Source: Sipunculus nudus | Lineage: Eukaryota > Annelida > Sipuncula > Golfingiida > Sipunculidae | Length of the DNA stretch: 64,000 nucleotides | Assembly: GCA_026874595.1 (NCBI GenBank) | Contig: CM049317.1 | Coordinates: 1,419,108-1,483,107, forward strand | Direction of reading: 5' to 3' | In this document: one piece after another, positions 55,234-64,000 of the stretch | Position numbering within the stretch: the stretch's first letter is position 1 | Layout of the letters: each line of letters opens with the position of its first letter | Notes under the pieces: model-generated | The model's input: only the letters and a program-made list of their open reading frames with translations | Told to the model about the DNA's origin: nothing | Databases searched by the model: none | Program-made: the position numbers and the translations under genes

Positions 55234-55883
55234 CAAGTACATGGTTGTATTATAGTCAGGAGTGATGTTACTTTACTTAAAGGATAATTATCATATATAT
55301 TTCTACTGTATTTTCCTTGGTTCATAATATAGTTAATGTAGAAAATAGCTAGTTGAGAGATTCACAGAGTTCATATGAAATAAAACACAGTTCCTTGTTT
55401 TCACCATAACAACAGACCAACATAGGTCACCATTTCTCAATAATATCACCTATGATTGTACACTAAGGCATTAAGTTTACCGCCTCTCTCAGTCTTTGGC
55501 TCACCATCCCTTTATCCCATGAGTGCCTATACTAAGGTACTCACTAATAAAGGTCAATTACATTATTACATTATTCAGTCTCATATACGGATGCAATTCA
55601 ACCAGATCAGGTACAAGTATGTTATCATGTCCAATATACTGTAAGGCAGGGGCGTTTTCATATCATGTATGGTGTATGCATGAACATTATTAAACAGTTC
55701 GGGTACATAAACAGTTCAGTCCTATATTATGCACTATTCTATCACTACACTCACAGTTCCACCATCAAATGAGGATGTGCCTTACTCAAATAGTGTGAAT
55801 AGGGGTAGACTTCCCTAAACACAGTGGTTCCCAGGGCATTATTCTGGCCCTATCACACAGGGTACCACTAATTTGGAATATTA

Positions 55884-56192
55884 TTAATAATAAAGCTTCA
55901 GCTGGTCCACATGTTTGGGTTCTAAACCTTTCTTCGTACGGATAAGAACATCAACGTTACCTTGTTGTTCTTCAACAGTATATGGTCCCTCCCACCGAGG
56001 AGACAACTTTGCTGATAACTGTTTATCCGCATCAGAAACCGGGTGGGTTTTCAATAACACTCTATCACCAGGCACAATAGTAGCATCTCTCCTTCCCCTA
56101 TCGTAGTGAATCCTTCTGGCAGCAGCCTGATCAAGCATCCTAGCACCGGCCTGATCAGCACGGACTTTGTCTTTAGCGAGTTTGGATATCAT
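55884..56192 (-). pseudogene. Gypsy integrase C-terminal part
   Basis: Contains RRIHYDRGRRDATIVPGDRV, then LLKTHPVS, LSPRWEGPYTVEEQ and PKHVDQLKLYY, the SH3-like GPF/Y region at the end of chromodomain-less Gypsy integrases. It overlaps the previous piece by four bases in another frame. Confidence 0.85.
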
Positions 56193-56431
56193 ATAGCTGT
56201 TATGATCTGATGGTCTTCAGCAGGAGAGGTAAACAATTTATTAGCGATAGGTGATTCTAGTTCACGTGACAAGTTCAGCGCAGCTGGACTCCATCCAGTA
56301 GACTGGTTTTCTATGGAATTTAGAGCAAATCTGAATGCTGCAAGATGGATATCCCAGTTTTGATGATGATCACCGTCCTCACGTACATAACTGGTTAACA
56401 TAGCCTTTATATCACGATTGACCCTCTCCAC
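56189..56431 (-). pseudogene. Gypsy integrase catalytic-core end
   Basis: ERVNRDIKAMLTSYV carries the Glu of the D,D-35-E motif with its flanking helix; WDIHLAAFRFALNS follows. It is separated from the upstream integrase piece by frame disruption. Confidence 0.85.
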
Positions 56432-56483
56432 CCAGTTACACTGAGGGTGATATGGAGTACTATGTATAAGATCAACGCCCCAC

Positions 56484-57038
56484 TTATAACATACAGCTTC
56501 TAAAAACTTGGAGGTGAATTGCGAACGGTTTATCAGTCAGAAGTTTCTTAGGTGGACCATAACGCGTAAATACTTCTTGCACCAAACACAAGCTTATGAT
56601 CTTCCCAGTAGCTCTAGTTAAAGGGAAAAGCTCCACCCACTTAGTAAAATGGTCTCTGGTCTCCAGAATGTATTTATGGCGAGCACGCGTGGATGGTAAC
56701 GGACCAACCAAATCTGCTGCTAGTAATTCCCATGGTTGCGAAGATTTTATCACTTCCATAAATCTAGGTGGTTTACGATACACTGGCTTAATTTCCTGAC
56801 ATATCCGACAACGACGAACATAATCTCTGACATCTTTACCGATGCCCTTCCAGTAAAAATGATGTACTATACGGTTCAAAGTCTTGCGTCGGCCGAAGTG
56901 GCCAGCTTTAGGACAATTATGTAACTCTTTAAGCACAGTCAATTTCAAAACTTGAGGTATCAGAAGTCTCCGACCAGTTAATGTTTTTTGATACAATACA
57001 GTGTCTACCTCACAATTCTCAGCTAATTGTCTCATCAC
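56484..57038 (-). pseudogene. Gypsy integrase zinc domain and first catalytic part
   Basis: HNCPKAGHFGRRKTL...HHFYWKGIG...CRICQ gives the H-H-C-C zinc domain. LLAADLVGPLP and LLTDKPF carry the first two Asp of the catalytic triad. The second motif runs into altered sequence (usually D-x-G-x-x-F), which indicates a frameshift. Confidence 0.88.
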
Positions 57039-57091
57039 ATGAGAAATATCTGGATGGCTTTCAGGAGACTGAAGGAATTTAAAGAGAGGTC

Positions 57092-57829
57092 CTAACTGAG
57101 GATCCTCCTGTTGTAATCTTCTATAGTGTCCAGATCCGGTAAGGATCCAATGCTTTGATACATCACATCAGGTACCCTTGATTCTAGTACAGTTTGATTA
57201 ATGTCCTGAGTACATAGGCTACATACAAAGTCAATTTTACCTGCTTCTTCAGGCAAAACACCAACACAAACATCATGATACCACCTGTCACATTTATCAC
57301 ATTGGATCCAGTCCAACAGTCTATCAGATGGTTGTACACAGTCCAGTGCCTCACACTTATTACCAAAGTCTGTGACAATTCCCCTTTTGATTACACCAAT
57401 TTCCATAGCAGGTTCGAACCGGCTGTCTCTAGACAACATATCTGGGACGACATGGAGTCTTCCTGGACGATATGTAATTTCAAAATCGAAATCTTGTACA
57501 CGAAGAACCGATCTATACAGACGAGGAAGCAAGTCATGTTTAGTAGTGAATATCCAAGTAAGCGCTTGATGATCTGTTACCACAATTGTATGACGTCCTT
57601 CTATTAAAGGTCGCCACTTTTCTAGGCTCCACACAACCGCCAAAATCTCCCGTTCTGTTGTACTGTATTTTCTCTCAGCTGCAGAAAGTGTTCGACTACT
57701 GAAGCCTATTGTACGTAGGTTGCCATTTTGTCTTTGGTTTAAACAGGATCCTAGACCTACGGCACTTGCATCCGTATGTAATTCGAAATCCTCATCAGGA
57801 TCCGGATGAGCTAAAAAGGAGCAGAACAC
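57092..57829 (-). pseudogene. Gypsy RNase H followed by a PHD-like finger
   Basis: RNase H: FELHTDASAVGLGSCL, ERKYSTTEREILAVVWSLEK, IVVTDHQALTWI. About 60 residues on comes LDWIQCDKCDRWYHDVC, then FVCSLC, the C4-H-C3 core of a PHD finger, between RNase H and integrase. PHD fingers in host proteins read histone-tail methylation; a role in guiding integration is inference. Confidence 0.88.
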
Positions 57830-58056
57830 AATTGCTCTTTTAATGTTTGAAAAGCTGCAGAACAGTTATCAGTCCATTGATATTCGACCTCTTTTCTACG
57901 GAGACGAGTAAGAGGTTCTACGGAAGTGGAATAGTCCGGAATAAATTTTGCGTACCACCCGCACATTCCTAAGAAACGTTCAAGTTCTTTCTTATTTCTC
58001 GGGGCCGGATAGTTTCTTAAGGCGTCTACTTTTTCAGAGGTAGTGGAAATCCCCAT
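57811..58056 (-). pseudogene. Gypsy RT connection fragment
   Basis: ALRNYPAPRNKKELERFLGM and CGWYAKFIPDYSTSVEPLTR, then AAFQTLKEQLCSAPF: the thumb/connection region after the RT active site. The YxDD segment upstream is absent; the frame overlaps the RNase H frame by 19 bases, marking a frameshift. Confidence 0.88.
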
Positions 58057-58533
58057 ATGTGAAACTCATAATCATTAGTGTACCGTCTCAAGTATGCCAC
58101 TTTCTCCTGTTTCTCCATGATGTGACAATGTGAAGAACAAATATAAATAATAAGAACAATAACAGGAAATATGTAAAGTCTTTTCTCTGAACCACTAATC
58201 ATGAATGAATCCGCTGTTTTGATAACACCAGAGAACGTAACACTGTCCGTACGTCAGCCGGGAACTGACAAATAAAAGTCAAAGTCCAGATATCCCTCGC
58301 TTGGGAGTGGCGAGCACAAAATATATATAATATAATGTCCACTAACAGCACTTAACAGCACAGTTAGTAATATACAGACGCAGAATCCCCCGCATGAGTA
58401 GCGAGTCCAGTAGTGTAAAGCGTTACACCACTCGAAGCCGGGACGGCAACATGCACAAGATGACGGGCGCAGGACGAAGAACCAGCATGTCAGGGAAAGG
58501 CTATTTGAAACAGTCCTACCTCAACCAGAAGAG

Positions 58534-58551
58534 CCCCACGCTGGGCGCCAT
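58534..58551 (-). promoter_or_regulatory. Primer-binding site
   Basis: On the minus strand, TGGCGCCCAGCGTGGGGC starts about two bases after the 5' LTR, with the TGGCGCCC start common in Gypsy elements. Confidence 0.8.
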
Positions 58552-58553
58552 TT

Positions 58554-58676
58554 ATAAGGGTTGGTCCCGCCATGTGCCCAGGTCTCTAACTAAACCGGAA
58601 GAGGAAGTTACCTAACCTCCGCACAATGGCTACAATATAGTGCATGCCTTACACTCTCCAAACAGAGATCACTACA
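58554..58676 (-). repeat. 5' LTR of the PHD-bearing Gypsy element, shortened
   Basis: 123 bp. It lacks the 83-bp polyadenylation-signal block of the partner LTR. Confidence 0.88.
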
Positions 58677-58689
58677 GGTTTACTGCTTC

Positions 58690-59000
58690 GCTCCTAGTGG
58701 CGTTTCCATACAAAGACTCCTGATGTCTGCCTCCAGTGCCTGGACGAAGCAAGTGTCATTCTCTTCGCGGGACCCTTGGTTTTCTTGTGTGGCGCCTGGC
58801 AAAACGAGCATTTCGTCGTTGATGGCATGAAGAGTGCCTTCTCAAGTTCTCTCCCCCCCCCCCCCCCCCCCACGAAATCGGATCACCTGGCTTGAATCGC
58901 TTGCGACACCTGACCACTTGCCTGCTGCGCTCAGAAGATCTGGGAGACTGTTGAGAAGTGAACACGGGTTCGCTCAACCGAGACAGGGAGTAAACAGCGG
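58690..59000 (-). pseudogene. N-terminal fragment of a Tigger-like transposase
   Basis: On the minus strand, text such as ELEKALFM followed by SGVFVWKRH resembles the CENP-B-type DNA-binding region (LEKAL..., then GW...F-K-RH). Stops, a frameshift and a poly-C run (58853-58872) break it. Confidence 0.4.
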
Positions 59001-59319
59001 TGACATAACCACTCGACTATGGCCTGGGTGTGAAAACCTCCCCTGTCATGTATTAATTAGCCTGTCATTGTCGCCTGGGTTTAACAAAGATCAAACGACT
59101 GGGGAAACTTGGACCTGACCGCCGCCACTCAAGTTCGTTATAACGATTCTGAGTATATAGGCGAGGTTCAATTTGTTTCATGCAAGTCCGTTTGGATCCG
59201 GAACACGAGTTTTCCGTTATATCGAAGCAAATTTTAACTTTCACTCGTTCGTTCCCTAGAGATTTGTCCGTAACTCGGGTCTTCCGTTGTAACGGACCCC
59301 GTTATAACGAGACTTCTTA

Positions 59320-60026
59320 AGTTTGTCATAAACGGTTTGTCATTAAGAGATTAAAGTCTATTGTCAAACACCGAATTTTGACTTATTCCAAGGTTACTGA
59401 CAATGTTCAATTAGGGACACATGTACCGGGATTGTCCTCTTCAATGCAAGTTGAAGCAGTCCTTAACCTGCCACTCCCAGCTTGCCGATCAATTGAACTA
59501 ATTCTCCCATAACGTTTGATTACCTTTATTTACAGCACGTGGACTGCACCCTTTCCATGAAAAATCTTCTTGAGATGCTTGACCCTCCAACTCGAAGCAA
59601 CACTTGATCAATTCCTTAACAGCAGAGCTTAAAACAACTCTGTTTACCATAAGGTATAATGTCAACTGAACAGAATGTTTTTTATTTTTTTTTGGGTGGG
59701 GGGGGGGGGGGTGACAATGATGGACCTTGTCAGTCCGGAGAAAAAGATCATCACACTTTACCCGATGTCCTGTATCCAGATGACACTTAACTCTTGAAAC
59801 ATCATGCAGTACCCAGCATTGGATATGGCAAAGTTCACTATGCAAAATTATTCTTTCCATAAAACAGGCAGTTAAACTACCGGAGCAAAGAAATTAAAAA
59901 AACTTATTCATATTATATATATCTGTCCACACACCAACTACAAAAAATAAACATGCAGTATTTATAAAATTATTAGACCCTACGGTTATTAATTTTTAAT
60001 CGTCTCTGTACATATATGTGTGTGTG

Positions 60027-60058
<32 letters not shown>

Positions 60059-60153
60059 AAGAGAGAGAGGTCTGGACTGAGTCATCCGTCGCTGATTAAG
60101 TATAACTTAAAACATAACGTGAGAAGTTAGCATTTAATGAATAAAAAAATAAC

Positions 60154-60191
<38 letters not shown>

Positions 60192-62818
60192 TAGATAGTC
60201 TCTACATGAATCGCATTATATAGCACCATGTCCGTTTATAAAAAAATACAGCTTGACTAGACAAGCTGCTGTATGAATGCTGGTCTTCAGCGGAACAAGA
60301 AGAGAACACGAACGATGTCCATGACCAATATAACATAAGGAGATGATATTTAGATCGCATACTTTGGTTTTTTTTTAAATTAATCAATATTAACATAATA
60401 ACCATTAACATTTGATAGTGAAACAAAGTAGATGTTTGCCAGCGCCGACTGAGGGAAGCCTCCCCGGCCACTTCTGTCCTTCTTCCAAAATAAGACTTCC
60501 TACCCTGCCCCTGCTTCCCTGCCTTGCCTTTCATTCACCCCCACCCCCTCGCCCCCTTCAAGCAAGTGTGGAGTAAACGTTCGTATTGGCTATGTTACTT
60601 GGATAGGTAACTAGTGCAAATTTTTCATCTATGACAACTGTTTTTCCAAAAGGTCAATTTTTTAACATCAGCACTATTGGAGATGTACATGTATTGCAAA
60701 CAATATTGTGTCCAGAGGTAAGCCATGGAGATCCAGCGCAAACACGAGAAGAGGAATGAACACGAATTACATAGACTGTTTTTACACTGGGGGGGGGGGA
60801 GCTAAATATTGATATAAAAATATACACATCAACCCCTACAATCCTCCCCATCCAAAACCATTAACCTTTATATAAAGCTCCTACTTACAAGCACTCAGCT
60901 GCAACAGATAAACTTTAACAAACAAAGGGATGGAAAATACGTTTTTTCCCTATAGTCTGACAATATGTTGAACATTAAATATTCAATGCAACCTCATTAT
61001 GTCTGCAAGTCCGCAGCCGTTCCTGGCTGGTCTCTGTCCCGGTGTTTGGGCACTCGTACCACTATTGATATAATATGGTTTCCCCAGGAACACTCTGCGT
61101 GACTCAGCCAACGCCTGTTTTCATACTTCAAAGGGTTAACCAAAGTTAAGAGCTGACGTTCGCGTGCACAATGTCGATAATGTTATTTTGTTAATGGGGA
61201 TCGGGGGGTATGAAATATATATATATATATAGTCGAGGGGCATGAAATCGAGGGGGATGATATATATATATATATATAGTCGTGTATGTGATTGTGTGTA
61301 ATATAATGTCCTAGTACATATAAATTACAGTTTTGTAATTGTATTGGAATCAGCATCTTCTACATACCTTACATAATACAGGTCACATTGACCTTATTTA
61401 GGGTTTCAAAGAATTCACAGGGACCTTCCTATATCTTAATTTCATTTCCAGGTCAAACCGCTACTAATTATGTGCGCGTGGTCAAATCAAGTTCTTTCAC
61501 GTAGCTCTCAAATATAGGTAAAAATGACCTAAATGCAGGTTTCCTAGGAGATTTTTTAGTCACTTTCCTTAACATTGTTAGGAAATTTCTATAGGTCTAG
61601 CAATAAAGATTTGTGCCCTAGCTATCTGGCTTTTTGGGTACTGAAAAATAAGTTTTAGGCTTGTATCTTACACAACGTACACAGGTTATCATGACCTATC
61701 TGCGGTATCGAGGTAGATTTGCCAGGTCATGTTAGGATGTTATGTAAGAAGCTTCAGGGTCCAAATATTATAGTGTGTGTCTTTTTTTACTCTCACAGTA
61801 CTGGAATAATATTTTTTTTCATGGCTCACAGAACATAGGTCTCCATGACCTAATTACATGCTTATGAGGAAATGTTTCTAGGACCTCAGTTGTAGTTAGA
61901 GGTTTCTAGGTGTAACGGTTACAATATGTGCCCTGACGGATGCTAAGACGTGGCGTGCTTGAATAGTCACAGGCGCATATCATTTGTTCCACTAGCGCTT
62001 GCTTCCGCGCGGAGGCTGGCATATTTAATGGAACAACCCTCGTTCTGTCTAACCAGGGCAGACATCTGTTGGCGACAAATACGTGAGTACTGGCAATTAC
62101 CCGTGCTACGCACGGTTTTGGGCGAGCATTTAGTTCTGATGTCAAATAGTCTGTCATAGTTGCATGTCTTGGGTGTACAATGTTACTGTCTCTTTAATCC
62201 GAGAGTTGGTATAAGTGTTCTGTCTCTGAGTAAACCTTGTGTCGGAGTCTGAATGACCAGAACGAATACGTTCTTGTCCGAATGGTGGGATGTCTTCGGA
62301 CAAACCCGGAGCATATGTATGTCAAAAATCACGGCAAACCGTAGTGTCAGAGGAGACGTAAATTCACACAAATCGCGTCACGCTATTAATATAAAGATCC
62401 ATTATATGCATGGTGTTATGCATAAAACTCTAATTGAAGCCGAGAGGTTGGCCGGAGAATTTTCGAAGAATTTGATATGTTAAATAAAATCATTTTTATA
62501 TGAAAATATATATTACACTGAACATCGCCATTTAAAGTTGCCCTCCGCGCCCGTGAATCCGCCAGTAAAGGAACCTGTTATCTTGCATGGTAGTACAGTA
62601 CAGCGCTCAGACGTGATCTCGATAATTGCATTCCGGTTATAACGCACAAAAACTGAGCACTCACTTGGTCGGGCAATCCCGCTTCGCAAAAGTTCGTGGT
62701 AGCATTATATTATGTGGTACATTTAATGGCTGTATATATGTTTAAATATCACGCACTCCTTTCTGTTTGAAAGCTGAGCCAATGTTTTCCAGTGAGACAG
62801 TCACTGCGTTCAGACAGT
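59320..62818. other. Unassigned stretch with simple repeats
   Basis: A poly-G tract lies at 59697-59711, (GA)n at about 60026-60070 and TA tracts at 60158-60186, 61217-61231 and 61260-61278. The two short TA tracts near 61.2 kb both end in TATAGTCG and lie beside GAGGGGCATGAAATCGAGGG, a small local duplication. No gene could be supported. Confidence 0.55.
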
Positions 62819-63789
62819 GTGTTAAACCCGGATCCCACTCCGGATCCCGGAACCCAAGAAAAATTTGTAATTCTTAAACTCTCATGGTAATTTGTTCAGA
62901 TATTTTAGCATAATCGTATCTAAGGACATATTTTATATTATGTTTGGTTAAAACATAAAAAATAGTCTGTTTTGCAACAAAATTTGATAAAAAAAAACAC
63001 TTACGGACCCTGGGGCACGGACCTCACGGATTACACGGAACTCGTTTTCTCGTTGTTTTACCATTTCTTTAGTTTATACATGTATTTGACATCACGTTTA
63101 GCCATGACACATTTGTGATTTATAATTGTGTTTGTATCTGTATTTTTACATTTCTGTCTCAGTTTTTATTCATAATTTTATATTTGCTATTTATTTCATT
63201 TGTTTAGCGTTTTAAAAAGTATTATAATTTAAAACATTTACAAAATCATTATTTTCGAACCTGTAGTTGCTTGAAATTCAAGTAATCAACAATTCCTTTC
63301 GGTATATATATTATTGCCAACTTTAAAATCGCATGGTTGTTATGAACGGAGCACGAAACCTGTTGTTATGTGGAAGTGCTCTGATATATCAGTCTCAGGT
63401 CCGCTCAACTGTTAGTGCACTTCAAATTAAATCTCCCCCACTGTGTCCGCACTATTATATTTTCATTTAATATAACAAATATTATATTTAGTGTGTGACA
63501 TGAGTGTTATTTTTGTCCTCTTTTAGTCATAAATAAAAATATAAGCGGTGGTTACTGGGGTCCGTAAAAATTGAACAGTCGGCAAATTCAAGTAAATGAG
63601 GTCCGTCTTCATCGAAATATTTTTGTAATTATAAATCTTTCAGTGAATCGGTCATTTACAAATGTGCAACATTTAGGGATTTTGCTCTGTCCTTACATAA
63701 AAAATAGTGGTGTTTTTATCGGTATAAATAATGGAAAATGAGGAAATAGGTTTATGGGGTCCGGGGACCGTGGGGTTCGGGTTTTACAC
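62819..63789. mobile_element. Possible inverted-repeat element
   Basis: The left end reads GTGTTAAACCCGGATCCCAC; the right end, reverse-complemented, reads GTGTAAAACCCGAACCCCAC. Inner segments such as ACTTACGGACCCTGGGG (63000) and GGGGTCCGTAAAAATTG (63558) also mirror each other. Total about 970 bp, no coding sequence. Target duplications are not clear. Confidence 0.45.
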
Positions 63790-64000
63790 ACTACCCTGCA
63801 TTCACTACCGCCCGGAAAATTTTCATTCTTTGAAAGATCCCCCTTTGAGCATTTTCCTCACGCAAGATCTCCTTGTGCACAATAGACCTTTTCGCTGCGC
63901 GGAGGTTGCCTTTTGAGAAGGGATCACCAATGGGGATTATTTCGGGCCGGTCACCGCAAATTTAAGAAAAGCCCAGATAGGGCCCCCGGAGAAAAACTCT
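63790..64000. other. Window edge, unassigned
   Basis: GC-richer tail containing CCCGGAAAATTTTC; nothing recognised. Confidence 0.4.

Larger units (their letters stand above)
55012..58676 (-). mobile_element. Gypsy-type LTR retrotransposon with PHD-like finger, 5' part deleted
   Basis: Minus-oriented, 3665 bp. LTRs: 58676-58554 (5', 123 bp) and 55217-55012 (3', 206 bp), starting TGTAGTGATCTC. GGTTT lies on both sides (55007-55011 and 58677-58681), a 5-bp target duplication. A primer site TGGCGCCCAGCGTGGGGC follows the 5' LTR and a purine tract precedes the 3' LTR. Remaining coding pieces in order: RT connection, RNase H, PHD-like finger, integrase N-terminal zinc domain and part of its core, integrase C-terminal part. 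Gag, protease and most of RT are missing, and frames are broken, so it is not autonomous. Confidence 0.92.
54490..59317 (-). mobile_element. Decayed Tigger/pogo-like DNA transposon, interrupted by a Gypsy element
   Basis: The left end carries GGAGTCTCGTTATGGCGAAC and the right end, reverse-complemented, AGAAGTCTCGTTATAACGGG. These inverted CTCGTTAT ends are typical of Tigger-type elements. TA lies outside both ends (54488-54489 and 59318-59319), matching the TA target of the Tc1/mariner group. Fragments of a minus-strand transposase flank a younger LTR insertion at 55012-58676. Family assignment is by termini and weak protein similarity. Confidence 0.6.

Overview
The window looks like nuclear DNA of a lophotrochozoan, most probably a bivalve mollusc. 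It is AT-rich, with compact exons separated by long introns. It carries lineage-style C-type lectin genes whose lectin domains are each split over two exons. There are several Gypsy-class LTR elements, mollusc-type dispersed repeats (a GTCCGTCC element, a tRNA-derived SINE, AAGGTCAAGGTCAAGG repeats), and many TA, CT and C tracts. I see no bacterial-type gene organisation, rRNA, convincing tRNA gene or CRISPR array.

Two host genes can be assembled exon by exon from splice sites and reading-frame phase. They are divergent (head to head), with starts about 13.7 kb apart. On the minus strand (27697 down to 21801) a nine-exon gene encodes signal peptide, two C-type lectin-like domains (CTLDs), a Ser/Thr/Pro stalk, one transmembrane helix and a cytoplasmic ZU5-like domain. 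This is an unusual receptor layout, and the second CTLD contains an in-frame TAA in this allele. On the plus strand (41427 to 48366) a six-exon gene encodes signal peptide, two CTLDs and a Thr-rich tail. All its introns are phase 1, and its first intron is filled by a 53-bp minisatellite.

The rest is mostly mobile and repetitive DNA. 0.2-0.8 kb: solo LTR. 2.4-5.5 kb: decayed Gypsy pieces. 1.7-2.1, 6.7-7.9 and 15.2-20.3 kb: a dispersed element whose core is a 29-bp minisatellite, expanded in the last locus to 4.7 kb and organised there as 145-bp (5 x 29) higher-order units. 9.46-13.97 kb: a complete-ended but internally deleted Gypsy element with paired 344-bp LTRs, a gag-protease-RT frame and the end of an env-like frame. 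29.1-33.2 kb: a GTCCGTCC-type repeat with internal duplications. 36.27-41.0 kb: a pair of ~1.2-kb inverted repeats. 50.3-51.8 kb: an LTR plus decayed gag. 54.5-59.3 kb: a decayed Tigger/pogo-like DNA transposon into which a second Gypsy element (55012-58676, with a PHD-like finger) is inserted. 62.8-63.8 kb: a probable inverted-repeat element.

All assignments come from reading the sequence and its translations. No database search was run, and the exon models have no transcript support.
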